Positions 25,490 to 34,618 of a DNA stretch of 64,000 nt are shown piece after piece. A program made the position numbers and the translations under genes. The notes under the pieces were generated by a model. The model saw nothing but the letters and a program-made list of their open reading frames with translations, searched no databases and had not been told where the DNA came from. Positions within the stretch are counted from its first letter, which is position 1. Each line of letters starts with the position of its first letter. Origin of the DNA: Caulobacter sp. (GTDB taxonomy: Bacteria > Pseudomonadota > Alphaproteobacteria > Caulobacterales > Caulobacteraceae); the NCBI GenBank assembly GCA_019636175.1, contig JAHBYC010000007.1:1-64000 (forward strand), given 5' to 3'.

Positions 25490-27013
25490 TCAGGCCTCCA
25501 TCGGGGTTTTGGCGCGGGAGCGCTTGTTGGGACCGAACAGGCCCAGTTCGGTGCGACCGCCCGAACAGCCGTTGCCGAAGCTGAACCCGCAGGAGCCGCG
25601 CATGTCGTAGGCGTCCTCGGCGGTCTCGCGGTGGGCCGAGGGGATGACGAAGCGGTCCTCGTAGTTGGCGATCGCCATGTAGCGGTACATGTCGTCGATG
25701 GCGGCGGCCGTCAGGCCGACCCGCTCGGCGATCCGGTGATCGATACGGCCATCGACGGTCTTGGCGCGCATGAAGGCGCGCATCGCCATCATCCGCTCCA
25801 GGGCCAGGACGACCGGCGGTTCATTGCCGGCGGTGAGAAGGTTGGCCAGGTAGCGGACCGGGATGCGTAGGGCGCTGACGTCCGGCATCTCGCCGTCCAT
25901 CTCCAGCGCCCCGGAGGCCGCGGCCGACTGGATCGGCGACAGCGGCGGCACGTACCAGACCATCGGCAGGGTCCGGTATTCCGGGTGCAGGGGAAAGGCG
26001 ACCTTCCAGTCGATGGCCATCTTGTAGACCGGGCTGATCCGGGCGGATTCCAGCCAGGCTTCCGGCACGCCGTCGGCCCGGGCCTGGGCGATGACCGCGG
26101 GATCGTTGGGGTCGAGGAAGACGTCCAACTGGGCCTGATAGAGGTCCTTCTCATCGGGGGTCGAGGCGGCGGCCTCGATGCGGTCCGCGTCGTAGAGCAG
26201 GACGCCGAGATAGCGGATGCGCCCGACGCAGGTCTCGGAGCAGACCGTCGGCTGGCCCACCTCGATGCGCGGATAGCAGAAGGTGCACTTCTCCGACTTT
26301 CCGGATTCCCAGTTGTAGTAGATTTTCTTGTAGGGGCAGGCCGAAACGCACATCCGCCAACCGCGGCATTTGTCCTGGTCGATCAGGACGATGCCGTCTT
26401 CTTCCCGCTTGTAGATGGCGCCCGACGGGCAGGCGGCGACGCAGGTCGGATTGAGGCAGTGCTCGCAGAGCCTGGGCAGGTACATCATGAAGGTGTTTTC
26501 GAACTGGGCGTAGACCTCCTTCTCGATCCCTTCGAAGTTGACGTCGGCTGACCGCTTGCTGAACTCGCCGCCGAGGATCTCCTCCCAGTTGGGACCCCAT
26601 TCGATCTTTTCCATCCGCTGTCCGGTGATCTTCGAGCGGGGGCGAGCCGTGGGGAAGGCCTTCATCTCGGGCGCGGTCTGGAGGTGGGCGTAGTCGAAGT
26701 CGAAGGGTTCGTAATAGTCGTCGATCTCCGGCAGGTCGGGATTGGCGAAGATCTTCGCCAGGATCCGCCATTTGGCGCCCATGCGCGGTTCGATCTTGCC
26801 GTTGGGCTTGCGCACCCAGCCGCCGTTCCAGCGCTTCTGGTTCTCCCATTCCTTGGGAAAGCCGATGCCGGGCTTGGTTTCGACATTGTTGAACCAGGCG
26901 TATTCAACGCCCTCGCGATTGGTCCAGACGTTCTTGCAGGTCACCGAGCAGGTGTGACAGCCGATGCATTTGTCGAGATTCAGCACCATGCCGATCTGGG
27001 CGCGGACTTTCAT
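25490..27013 (-). CDS. narH: Respiratory nitrate reductase beta subunit (iron-sulfur)
   Basis: A 507-residue electron-transfer subunit. Four cysteine clusters are visible: CIGCHTCSVTCKNVW (from residue 17), CEHCLNPTCVAACPSGAI, CRGWRMCVSACPYKK, and CTFCYPRIEVGQPTVCSETCVGR. The tryptophan in CRGWRMC replaces a cysteine and marks the [3Fe-4S] centre typical of NarH. The start overlaps narG by ATGA. Length matches the family (about 510). Confidence 0.97.
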   Translation of the reverse strand: MKVRAQIGMVLNLDKCIGCHTCSVTCKNVWTNREGVEYAWFNNVETKPGIGFPKEWENQKRWNGGWVRKPNGKIEPRMGAKWRILAKIFANPDLPEIDDYYEPFDFDYAHLQTAPEMKAFPTARPRSKITGQRMEKIEWGPNWEEILGGEFSKRSADVNFEGIEKEVYAQFENTFMMYLPRLCEHCLNPTCVAACPSGAIYKREEDGIVLIDQDKCRGWRMCVSACPYKKIYYNWESGKSEKCTFCYPRIEVGQPTVCSETCVGRIRYLGVLLYDADRIEAAASTPDEKDLYQAQLDVFLDPNDPAVIAQARADGVPEAWLESARISPVYKMAIDWKVAFPLHPEYRTLPMVWYVPPLSPIQSAAASGALEMDGEMPDVSALRIPVRYLANLLTAGNEPPVVLALERMMAMRAFMRAKTVDGRIDHRIAERVGLTAAAIDDMYRYMAIANYEDRFVIPSAHRETAEDAYDMRGSCGFSFGNGCSGGRTELGLFGPNKRSRAKTPMEA

Positions 27014-30000
27014 CGGGCGGACTCCTTCTCATTGAGGGGGCTTTCCAGCCAGTCCACCTTGCTCATCTTGCGCAGGACCACGAACTCGTCGCGGTTGGAC
27101 CCGACAGTGCCGTAGTAGTTGAACCCGTAGGCGAGCTGGGCGTAGCCGCCGATCATGTGGGTGGGTTTGAGAACCGTGCGGGTCACCGAGTTGTGGATGC
27201 CGCCCCGCTTGCCGGTGATCTGCGACCCCGGCGTGTTCACGATCTTTTCCTGAGCGTGATACATGAAGATGGTGCCTTCACGGATCCGCTGGGAGACGAC
27301 CACCCGGGCGGTCAGGGCGCCGTTGACGTTGAAAGCCTCGACCCAGTCATTGTCGACAAGGCCGGCCTTTCTGGCGTCGACCTCGGACACCCAGACAACC
27401 GGCCCTCCCCGGTTCAGGGTCAGCATCATCAGATTGTCGCTGTAGGTGGAGTGGATTCCCCACTTCTGGTGCGGGGTGATGAAGTTGAGGACGATCTCGG
27501 TCTCGCCATTGGGCTTGAGCCCTTTGACGTGGGTGGTCTTGAGGTCGATCGGCGGGCGATAGACGCAGAGCGCCTCGCCGAAGGCCCGCATCCAGAGGTG
27601 ATCCTGATACAGTTGCTGGCGACCGGTCAGGGTCCGCCAGGGTATCCGTTCGTGGACGTTGGTGTAGCCGGCCGTGTAGCAGACGTGCTCGCTCTCGATG
27701 CCCGACCAGGTCGGCGACGAGATGATCTTGCGAGGCTGGGCGACCAGGTCGCGGAAGCGGATCTTTTCGTCCTCCTTGGGAAGCGCCAGATGGACGTGAT
27801 CGCGTCCCGTCTGCTTTTCCAGCGCGCCCCATGCCTTGACAGCCACCTCGCCGTTGGTTTCGGGAGCCAGCATCAGGATGGTCTCGCAGGCGTCGATGTC
27901 GGTCTCGATGCGGGCCATGCCCTGGGTCTGGCCGTCCTCGCGAACCTCGCCGTTCAAGGCTTTCAGCAGATCGACTTCATGACCGGTCTGCCAGGCGATG
28001 CCCTTGCCGCCGTTTCCGACCTTTTCCAGCAGGGGGCCAAGGGCGGTGAAGCGTTTGAAGGTGTTGGGGTAGTCCCGCTCGACCACGGTGATCTGCGGCA
28101 TGGTCTTGCCGGGAACCGCCTCGCATTCGCCCTTTGACCAGTCCCGGACATCGAACGGCTGGGCCATCTCCCCGGGGCTGTCATGCTGGATGGGCGTCAG
28201 CACGACATCCTGTTCGACGCCGAGGACCTCGGGCGCCACCTCGGAGAAGGTCCTGGCGATCGCCTTGAAGATCTCCCAGTCGGATTTCGACTCCCAGGCC
28301 GGATCCACGGCCGCGCTGAGCGGGTGGATGAAGGGGTGCATGTCGGAGGTGTTGAGGTCGTTCTTCTCATACCAGGTGGCGGTCGGCAGAACGATGTCGG
28401 AATAGACCGCCGTGGTCGACATCCGGAAGTCCAGCGTCACCAGCAGGTCCAGCTTTCCTTCGGGCGCCTCGTCTCGCCAGGTGACCTCGGTGGGCTTCTG
28501 TCCGCCGGTTTCCCCCAGATTCTTGCCCTGCACGCCGTTGGCCGCGCCCAGCAGATGCTTGAGGAAATACTCATGGCCCTTGCCGGACGAGCCCAGCAGA
28601 TTGGAGCGCCAGATGAACATGTTGCGCGGCCAGTTGGCCGGATCATCCGGGTCCATGCAGGACATCTTCAGATCGCCGCTCTTGAGCTGATCGAGGGCAT
28701 AGGCGCGCGGATCGGCGCCCGCCGCCGCCGCCGCCCTGGCCACCTCGAGGGGATTGGTCTGCAGCGCCGGCGCCGAGGGCAGCCAGCCCATGCGCTCGGC
28801 CTTGGCGTTGAAGTCGATCATCGTCCCGTTCCACACGCCCTGCGGCGCGGTCGGCGACAAAATCTCGCTCATCTCGACGGTCTCATACCGCCACTGGTCG
28901 CTGTGGGCGTAGAAGAAGGAGGTGGAGTTCTGCTGCCGCGGCGGCCGGATCCAGTCGGTGGCGAAGGCCAGCGGGGCCCAGCCGGTCTGTGGCCGCAGCT
29001 TTTCCTGGCCGACATAGTGGGACCACCCGCCGCCGGACTGGCCGACACAGCCGCACATCACCAGCATGTTGATGGCGGCGCGGTAGTTCATGTCCATGTG
29101 GTACCAGTGGTTCATCGCCGCGCCGATGATCACCATCGACTTGCCATTGGTCCGTTCGGCGTTGTCGGCGAAGCCGCGCGCCACGGCGATGATCTGCTCT
29201 TTCGGCACCGAGGTGATGGCTTCGGCCCAGGCCGGCGAATAGGGCTGCACGTCGTCGTGCGAGGTCGGCATGTGGTCGCCGCCAAAGCCCTGGTCGACGC
29301 CGTAGTTGGCCAGGAACAGGTCATAGACGCAGGCCACCAGGGTCTCGCCCTCCGGCAGCATCATGCGCTTGACCGGGACATTGCGGACCAGCACCTCGGG
29401 GTGATCGGTCATGGCGAAGCCGTTGGTGGCGGCGCCGCCGAAATAGGGGAACCGGACGCCGGCGACCTCGTCGTGGACGCCCTTCAGGCCCAGACGGAGC
29501 GTGGTCTCGCGACCGGCGCCGTCCCTTTCCTCGAGGTTCCACTTGCCGTCCTCGCCCCAGCGGAAGCCGATCGAGCCGTTGGGGACGACGACCTCGCCGG
29601 TCGCCTCGTCGATGGCGACGGTCTTCCAGTCGGGGTTGTTGGTCTCACCTAGGGCCTTGTCGAACTCGGCGGCCCGCAACAGGCGCTCGGGAATATAGCC
29701 GCCGTCCTGGGGAACCAGGCGAACCAGCATCGGCAGGTCGCTGTACTGGCGCAGGTAGTCGCGGAAGTAGGGCACCTGACGATCAACGTGAAACTCCTTG
29801 AGGATCACATGACCGAAGGCCAGGCCGAGCGCGGCGTCGGTACCCTGTTTCACGGCCAGCCACAGGTCGGAGAATTTCGAGGCTTCCGAATAGTCGGGAC
29901 AGATCACCACCGACTTGGCCCCCCGATAACGGGCCTCGGTGTAGAAATGGGCGTCCGGCGTGCGGGTCTGGGGAACGTTTGACCCCCAGAGGATCAGGAA

Positions 30001-30741
30001 GCTGGAGTTGAACCAGTCGGCGCTCTCGGCGACGTCGGTCTGCTCTCCCCAGGTCTGGGGCGAGGCCGGCGGCAGGTCGCAGTACCAGTCATAGAAGGAG
30101 CCGCAGACGCCGCCGATCAGCTGCAGATAGCGGGCGCCGGCCGCGTAGGAGACCATCGACATGGCCGGGATCGGCGAGAAGCCGAACACCCGGTCGGGCC
30201 CCCAGGTCTTGATCGTATAGGCGTTGGCCGCGGCGATGATCTCGGTGACCTCGTCCCAGGTCGCCCGGATCAGGCCGCCGGCCCCGCGCATCGAGGTATA
30301 GTCGGCGCGCTTGGCGGGATCGCTCTGGATCGAGGCCCAGGCCGCCACCGGAGTCATGGTCGCGCGCGCCGCCCGCCACAGCTTGAGCAGCCTTGACCGG
30401 ACCAGCGGATATTTCACCCGGTTGGCGGAGTAGAGGTACCAGCTGTAGCTGGCGCCGCGCGCGCAGCCCCGCGGCTCGTGGTTGGGCAGTTCGGCGCGGG
30501 TGCGGGGATAGTCGGTCTGCTGGGTCTCCCAGGTGACGATCCCGCCCTTGACGTAGATCTTCCAGGAACAGGACCCCGTGCAGTTGACCCCATGGGTCGA
30601 GCGCACGATCCGGTCATGCTGCCAGCGGCCCCGGTAGGCCTTCTCCCAGGTGCGGTCATCGTCATTCATCACCCCGTGGCCGTCGGAAAACAGCTCGGTC
30701 TTGCGGGTGAAAAACGCGAGGCGGTCGAGCGTATGGCTCAT
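27010..30741 (-). CDS. narG: Respiratory nitrate reductase alpha subunit (Mo-bisMGD catalytic)
   Basis: A 1243-residue catalytic subunit that reduces nitrate to nitrite on the cytoplasmic side. The FS0 [4Fe-4S] ligands H50, C54, C58 and C93 follow the NarG pattern (HGVNCTGSC ... RGCARG), and D222 in WYCDLPPASPQTWGEQTDV is the likely molybdenum ligand. The N-terminus MSHTLDRLAFF lacks a functional twin-arginine signal, as in NarG rather than NapA. It overlaps both narK2 upstream and narH downstream by four bases, showing tight translational coupling. Confidence 0.98.
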   Translation of the reverse strand: MSHTLDRLAFFTRKTELFSDGHGVMNDDDRTWEKAYRGRWQHDRIVRSTHGVNCTGSCSWKIYVKGGIVTWETQQTDYPRTRAELPNHEPRGCARGASYSWYLYSANRVKYPLVRSRLLKLWRAARATMTPVAAWASIQSDPAKRADYTSMRGAGGLIRATWDEVTEIIAAANAYTIKTWGPDRVFGFSPIPAMSMVSYAAGARYLQLIGGVCGSFYDWYCDLPPASPQTWGEQTDVAESADWFNSSFLILWGSNVPQTRTPDAHFYTEARYRGAKSVVICPDYSEASKFSDLWLAVKQGTDAALGLAFGHVILKEFHVDRQVPYFRDYLRQYSDLPMLVRLVPQDGGYIPERLLRAAEFDKALGETNNPDWKTVAIDEATGEVVVPNGSIGFRWGEDGKWNLEERDGAGRETTLRLGLKGVHDEVAGVRFPYFGGAATNGFAMTDHPEVLVRNVPVKRMMLPEGETLVACVYDLFLANYGVDQGFGGDHMPTSHDDVQPYSPAWAEAITSVPKEQIIAVARGFADNAERTNGKSMVIIGAAMNHWYHMDMNYRAAINMLVMCGCVGQSGGGWSHYVGQEKLRPQTGWAPLAFATDWIRPPRQQNSTSFFYAHSDQWRYETVEMSEILSPTAPQGVWNGTMIDFNAKAERMGWLPSAPALQTNPLEVARAAAAAGADPRAYALDQLKSGDLKMSCMDPDDPANWPRNMFIWRSNLLGSSGKGHEYFLKHLLGAANGVQGKNLGETGGQKPTEVTWRDEAPEGKLDLLVTLDFRMSTTAVYSDIVLPTATWYEKNDLNTSDMHPFIHPLSAAVDPAWESKSDWEIFKAIARTFSEVAPEVLGVEQDVVLTPIQHDSPGEMAQPFDVRDWSKGECEAVPGKTMPQITVVERDYPNTFKRFTALGPLLEKVGNGGKGIAWQTGHEVDLLKALNGEVREDGQTQGMARIETDIDACETILMLAPETNGEVAVKAWGALEKQTGRDHVHLALPKEDEKIRFRDLVAQPRKIISSPTWSGIESEHVCYTAGYTNVHERIPWRTLTGRQQLYQDHLWMRAFGEALCVYRPPIDLKTTHVKGLKPNGETEIVLNFITPHQKWGIHSTYSDNLMMLTLNRGGPVVWVSEVDARKAGLVDNDWVEAFNVNGALTARVVVSQRIREGTIFMYHAQEKIVNTPGSQITGKRGGIHNSVTRTVLKPTHMIGGYAQLAYGFNYYGTVGSNRDEFVVLRKMSKVDWLESPLNEKESAR

Positions 30742-32162
30742 AGGGCCGCTCCTTCACTGGCAATGGGCGCCTGGGTGCGCAGAAGCGAGGACTTGCGGGC
30801 GTAGAACACCCAGTTCACGGCCACGCAGCTCAGGTAGAAGACGAAGAAGACGAACAGCGCCATCTGCGGATCGCCCGTCGCCTTCAGGGAGTCGCCGAAG
30901 GCCTTGGGAATGAAGAAGCCGCCGAAGGCCCCGATGGCGGAGGTGAAGCCGACGATCGCCGCCGCCTCCATCTCGGCCGCGCGCAACCGGGCCTCGGGCG
31001 AGGCGGCGGGCATCAGCCGCGGCATGTCGCTACGGACGATGGCGGGGATCATCTGGAAGGTCGAGGCGTTACCGACGCCGGTCCAGAAGAACAGCCACAT
31101 GAAGCTGCCGAAGAACAGGCCGAAGGACTGGGCGGCGCCGAAGGCCCCCAGGGAATGGAGAACCGCGAGCACGCCCAGGGCCAGGGCCAGGAACACCCAG
31201 TGGGTGACCCGCTCGCCGCCCCATTTGTCGGAAACCCAGCCGGTGAGCGCCCGGGAGAGCGCGCCGGTCAGCGGACCGAGGAAGGCGAGCTGCAGGACAT
31301 TGACGTCCGGGAACAGGGTCTTGGTCAGCAGCGGAAAGGCCGCCGAAAAGCCGATGAAGGACCCGAAGGTGCCCAGATAGAGCCAGCACATGATCCAGTT
31401 GTGCAGGCGCTTGAAGACGATCGCCTGGGCGCGGAACGACGCCTTGGCCGAGGCCACGTCATTCATCCCGAACCAGGACGCCAGGGCGGCGACGAGGATG
31501 AAGGGCGCCCAGACGAAGCCGGCGTTCTGAAGCCAGATGTGACTGGTGACGCCGTGGTCCACCGCCACCTGGGGCGCCCCGACGATGGGGGCGAACATGC
31601 CAAGGCCGACAACCATCGGCACCAGGAACTGCATCACGCTGACGCCGATGTTGCCGAAACCGGCGTTGATCGCCAGGGCGTTGCCCTTCTCGCGCTTGGG
31701 ATAGAAGAAAGAGATATTGGCCATCGACGAGGCGAAGTTGCCCCCGCCAAGGCCGCAGAGCAGCGCCAGGATGACGAACGTCAGGTAGGGCGTCTGGGGA
31801 TTTTGCACCGCGACGCCGATGCCGATCGCCGGAATCAGCAGGGAAATGGTGGTCAGGGTGGTCCACAGGCGACCGCCCAGCACCGGAACCATGAAGCTGT
31901 AGAATATCCGCAAGGTCGCGCCAGACAGGGCCGGAAGCGCCGCCAGCCAGAACAGCTGTTCGGTGGTGAACTTGAAGCCGATCAGTTTCAGCTTGGCGAC
32001 CACCATCGACCACACCATCCAGACCGAAAAGGCCAGCAGCAGGTTCGGGACCGAAATCCACAGATTGCGACTGGCGATCCGCTTGCCGGTCGCCCGCCAG
32101 AATTCCGGATCTTCCGGACGCCAGTCGGTCAGGACGGGGCCGGTTCTGTCATGGGAAGACAT
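30738..32162 (-). CDS. narK2: NarK2-type nitrate/nitrite transporter (MFS)
   Basis: A 474-residue MFS protein with 12 predicted membrane helices. The nitrate signature is LCGLGGGNFASSMANISFFYPKREKGNALAINAGFGNIGVSVMQ, very close to E. coli NarK, the nitrate/nitrite antiporter; a second glycine-rich copy occurs near the C-terminal half (FTSAIGAFGGFFIPKAFG). It should exchange product nitrite for nitrate. It overlaps narG by ATGA and follows the other transporter by 13 bp. Confidence 0.93.
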   Translation of the reverse strand: MSSHDRTGPVLTDWRPEDPEFWRATGKRIASRNLWISVPNLLLAFSVWMVWSMVVAKLKLIGFKFTTEQLFWLAALPALSGATLRIFYSFMVPVLGGRLWTTLTTISLLIPAIGIGVAVQNPQTPYLTFVILALLCGLGGGNFASSMANISFFYPKREKGNALAINAGFGNIGVSVMQFLVPMVVGLGMFAPIVGAPQVAVDHGVTSHIWLQNAGFVWAPFILVAALASWFGMNDVASAKASFRAQAIVFKRLHNWIMCWLYLGTFGSFIGFSAAFPLLTKTLFPDVNVLQLAFLGPLTGALSRALTGWVSDKWGGERVTHWVFLALALGVLAVLHSLGAFGAAQSFGLFFGSFMWLFFWTGVGNASTFQMIPAIVRSDMPRLMPAASPEARLRAAEMEAAAIVGFTSAIGAFGGFFIPKAFGDSLKATGDPQMALFVFFVFYLSCVAVNWVFYARKSSLLRTQAPIASEGAAL

Positions 32163-32175
32163 CGGGAGGTTCCTT

Positions 32176-33537
32176 TCAGAGGGTCGGCCGCGGGCCGGCC
32201 TGGGCCGGGCCCGGCTGACGGCTGTCGGCGATCGATTGCAGACCGGCCATTTCCGGAAGTTCCGGCAGGTCGTCGAGGGCGGGGATCCGGCTGCGTTCCA
32301 TCCTGCGGATGGCGAGGTGCATCCAGGCGAGAGCGCCGCCGACGAGCACGAACAGCAGCATGAAGCAGCTGGTCCAGACGCCGGTCAGGTCATTAAGCAG
32401 GCCGAAGGCGATGGGCAGGAAGAAGCCGCCCAGCCCGCCGATCATCCCGACAAGGCCGCCGACGGCGCCGATGTTGTCGGGGTAGTAGACGGGGATGTGC
32501 TTGTAGACCGCGGCCTTGCCGAGACTCATGGCGAAGCCGAGGCCGAACAACAGGACGACAAAGGGAACCAGCCCGATGGCGATGCGGAAGGAGATCGGCC
32601 CCTCGATGCCGTCGATGACATAGCTGGTCGCCGGATAGGACAGCAGGAAGGTGCAGACGGTGCAGATGCCGAAGGTCAGGTACATAACCTTGCGGGCCCC
32701 GACCCGGTCGGAGAGCCAGCCGCCAAAAATCCGGAACAGCGAGCCCGGGATCGAGTAGGCGGCCGCCAGCATGCCGGCGGCGACGATGTTCAGATCGAAG
32801 GCCCCGACCAGGTAGTGGGGCAGCCACAGGGCGAGGGCGACAAACCCCCCGAAAACGAAGAAGTAGTAGAGGGAAAACCGCCAGACCTGAAGCTTGGCCA
32901 GCGGCGCGAACTGCCGGGCCATGGACTGCGGTTTGGCGCCCGACTTGCGCCGCTCGATCAGGTCGGGCTCGTCGCGGGTGGTCAGGTAGAAGATGACCGC
33001 CAGCACGGCCAGAACCCCGGCCCAGATCTGGGCGACCGACTGCCAGCCGAGGGCCAGCATCACGAAGGGCGCGGCGAACTTGGTCACGGCCGCCCCGACA
33101 TTGCCGGCCCCGAAAATACCGAGGGCCGCGCCCTGCTTCTCCCGGGGGAAGAACTTGGAGACATAGGCGACCCCGACGGCGAAGGAGCCGCCGGCCAGGC
33201 CGACGCCAAGGGCGGCGATCAGGAACTGGATGTAGGTGGAGGCGTGGGACAGCAGGAAGGTCGCCAGCGCCGCCGTCAGCATGACCAGCAGGTTGACCAG
33301 CCGGCCGCCGTACTGGTCGGTCCAGACGCCGAGGAACAGCCGCGACAACGATCCGGTCAGAATGGGCGTGCCGGCCAGCAGGCCGAACTCGGCTTCGGTC
33401 AACCCCAGATCCTGTTTGATCTGGACTCCCAGGATCGAAAAGATCGTCCAGACCGCGAAGCTGGCCGTAAAGGCCGCGGTGCTCATGGTCAGTGCGGTCT
33501 GACCACCCGCGCCGGTCTGGGTCACGCCTCTCCCCAT
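32176..33537 (-). CDS. narK1: NarK1-type nitrate transporter (MFS)
   Basis: A 453-residue MFS protein with 12 membrane helices and the nitrate-porter motif GVGLAGGSFAVGVAYVSKFFPREKQGAALGIFGAGNVGAAVTKF, plus VGGLVGMIGGLGGFFLPIAFG in the second half. The sequence type corresponds to NarK1 proton/nitrate symporters of Paracoccus and Pseudomonas rather than NarK2. It is the promoter-proximal gene of the operon, with an FNR-type box centred about 85 bp upstream of its ATG. NarK1 would bring in the first nitrate before antiport begins. Confidence 0.92.
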   Translation of the reverse strand: MGRGVTQTGAGGQTALTMSTAAFTASFAVWTIFSILGVQIKQDLGLTEAEFGLLAGTPILTGSLSRLFLGVWTDQYGGRLVNLLVMLTAALATFLLSHASTYIQFLIAALGVGLAGGSFAVGVAYVSKFFPREKQGAALGIFGAGNVGAAVTKFAAPFVMLALGWQSVAQIWAGVLAVLAVIFYLTTRDEPDLIERRKSGAKPQSMARQFAPLAKLQVWRFSLYYFFVFGGFVALALWLPHYLVGAFDLNIVAAGMLAAAYSIPGSLFRIFGGWLSDRVGARKVMYLTFGICTVCTFLLSYPATSYVIDGIEGPISFRIAIGLVPFVVLLFGLGFAMSLGKAAVYKHIPVYYPDNIGAVGGLVGMIGGLGGFFLPIAFGLLNDLTGVWTSCFMLLFVLVGGALAWMHLAIRRMERSRIPALDDLPELPEMAGLQSIADSRQPGPAQAGPRPTL

Positions 33538-33614
33538 TTCAAATCCACCCTCAATCAGGACGAGCCATTGCCGTCGCCTGGAAGGATGTTTGATAGGGAG
33601 ATGGTCAGGGAGAA

Positions 33615-33628
33615 TTGACCAGGATCAA
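33615..33628. promoter_or_regulatory. FNR/DNR-type box upstream of the nar operon
   Basis: TTGACCAGGATCAA matches TTGAT-N4-ATCAA with one change. A TATCAA hexamer on the minus strand (33595-33590) lies at the right distance to be a -10 element with the box near -40, the class II activating position. This is the likely promoter for narK1 through mobA. Confidence 0.65.
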
Positions 33629-33706
33629 ATCATGGGATTCGCTTGACTGTTCATCTCATGTTTTGTCGACAGCAACGTCATGAGATGATGGAGTTACATT
33701 TAATTG

Positions 33707-33720
33707 TTGCTTGAGATCAA
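33707..33720. promoter_or_regulatory. FNR/DNR-type box, divergent regulator region
   Basis: TTGCTTGAGATCAA keeps a perfect right half-site (ATCAA) and a TTGCT left half. It lies between the nar operon and the Crp/Fnr gene, upstream of two perfect boxes, and could serve either side. Confidence 0.45.
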
Positions 33721-33728
33721 CTATACAC

Positions 33729-33742
33729 TTGATATTCATCAA
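33729..33742. promoter_or_regulatory. Perfect FNR/DNR-type box upstream of the Crp/Fnr gene
   Basis: TTGATATTCATCAA is an exact TTGAT-N4-ATCAA palindrome centred 78 bp upstream of the regulator's ATG (33814). A TATATC/CTATAT hexamer about 35 bp downstream could be the -10, which would put this box near -41. Confidence 0.68.
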
Positions 33743-33765
33743 GTACGGGAATTTACATATCCCGG

Positions 33766-33779
33766 TTGATCTATATCAA
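33766..33779. promoter_or_regulatory. Second perfect FNR/DNR-type box overlapping the probable -10
   Basis: TTGATCTATATCAA is a second exact palindrome, 37 bp centre to centre from the first. It covers the likely -10/start region of the regulator gene, a position that usually represses. Together the two boxes suggest activation followed by negative autoregulation. Confidence 0.65.
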
Positions 33780-33813
33780 GGTGGCGGGCGCCCGGGCCAT
33801 CCAACAAGACGCC

Positions 33814-34599
33814 ATGCCGATGAGAAGTTCAGATATCGATCGGGTCAAGGCGCTGCCGCTGTTCAGCGCGGCGTCCGACGCGACCTTCCGTGATCTGACC
33901 GCGGGCGGCTTCCTGCAAAAATTTCCGGCCGGCACCACGCTGCTGACCGAAGGCGATACGGTCGACTTTCTGTATGTCCTGCTCAGCGGCAGCGTCGAAC
34001 TCGGCGCCAGCTGGAACGACAAGGAAACGACCCTGGCGATCCTGCAGCCGGTCTCGACCTTCATCCTGGCGGCGGTCGTTCTGGACGCCGACGCGCTGAT
34101 GAGCGCGCGAACCGTCGAACGCTCAGACATTCTGATGCTGTCGGGCGAGGCCCTGAGGCGGGGAATGCGCGAGGACGCGCAGTTCGGCTTCGCCGTGTCG
34201 CGGGAACTCGCCGGCTGCTACCGGGGCATTGTCCGCTCGGTCAAGAACCAGCGCCTTCGCGGCGGCATGGAGCGGTTGGCCAACTATCTGATCCAGCAGC
34301 AGGCCCATCACGGCGGCGGCAAGTCCTTCTCCCTGCCGCATGAGAAGCGGCTGCTGGCCTCCTTGCTGGGAATGACCCCCGAAAACCTCTCGCGGGCCTT
34401 CGCGACAATGTCGGAATACGGCGTGACCGTGAGCGGGCCGCTGGTGACGATCGCCTGGCCGGGGGCCTTGGAGCGGCTGGCCAAGCCTGACCCGCTGATC
34501 GACAATCACCGCCGACTGGGCGAGATCCCGTCCGGCGAGGCGCAACGCGAACAGCGGCCCATGGCCGGCGAGTTCCACGAAGGCGGCCAGTCCTACTGA
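33814..34599 (+). CDS. Crp/Fnr-family regulator (DNR/NarR-like) of the nitrate-respiration island
   Basis: A 261-residue regulator. A cyclic-nucleotide-binding-like sensor domain (about 10-125: LPLFSAASDATFRDL, FPAGTTLLTEGDTVDFLYVLLSGSVEL) leads through a dimer helix to a winged helix with LLASLLGMTPENLSRAFATM. The E-x-x-S-R of the recognition helix is that of FNR/DNR and matches the TTGAT boxes around it. It has no N-terminal cysteine set, so it is not an oxygen-sensing [4Fe-4S] FNR; NO (DNR-type) or nitrate/nitrite (NarR-type) sensing is inferred. Start chosen downstream of the FNR box; an ATG at 33820 is an alternative. Confidence 0.88.
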   Translation: MPMRSSDIDRVKALPLFSAASDATFRDLTAGGFLQKFPAGTTLLTEGDTVDFLYVLLSGSVELGASWNDKETTLAILQPVSTFILAAVVLDADALMSARTVERSDILMLSGEALRRGMREDAQFGFAVSRELAGCYRGIVRSVKNQRLRGGMERLANYLIQQQAHHGGGKSFSLPHEKRLLASLLGMTPENLSRAFATMSEYGVTVSGPLVTIAWPGALERLAKPDPLIDNHRRLGEIPSGEAQREQRPMAGEFHEGGQSY

Positions 34600-34618
34600 G
34601 CCGGACGGTCCGCCGAAT

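Noticed and set aside
28183-29652. A 489-codon open frame on the plus strand inside narG
   Set aside because: Antisense shadow of narG.
31963-33618. A 551-codon open frame on the plus strand opposite narK1
   Set aside because: Its translation is charged low-complexity sequence, while the opposite strand encodes an unmistakable NarK-type transporter.
33766-33813. Extension of the Crp/Fnr protein to a TTG at 33766
   Set aside because: That TTG is the first half of a perfect FNR box, and the extra 16 residues have no counterpart in the family. The start at 33814 is more likely.
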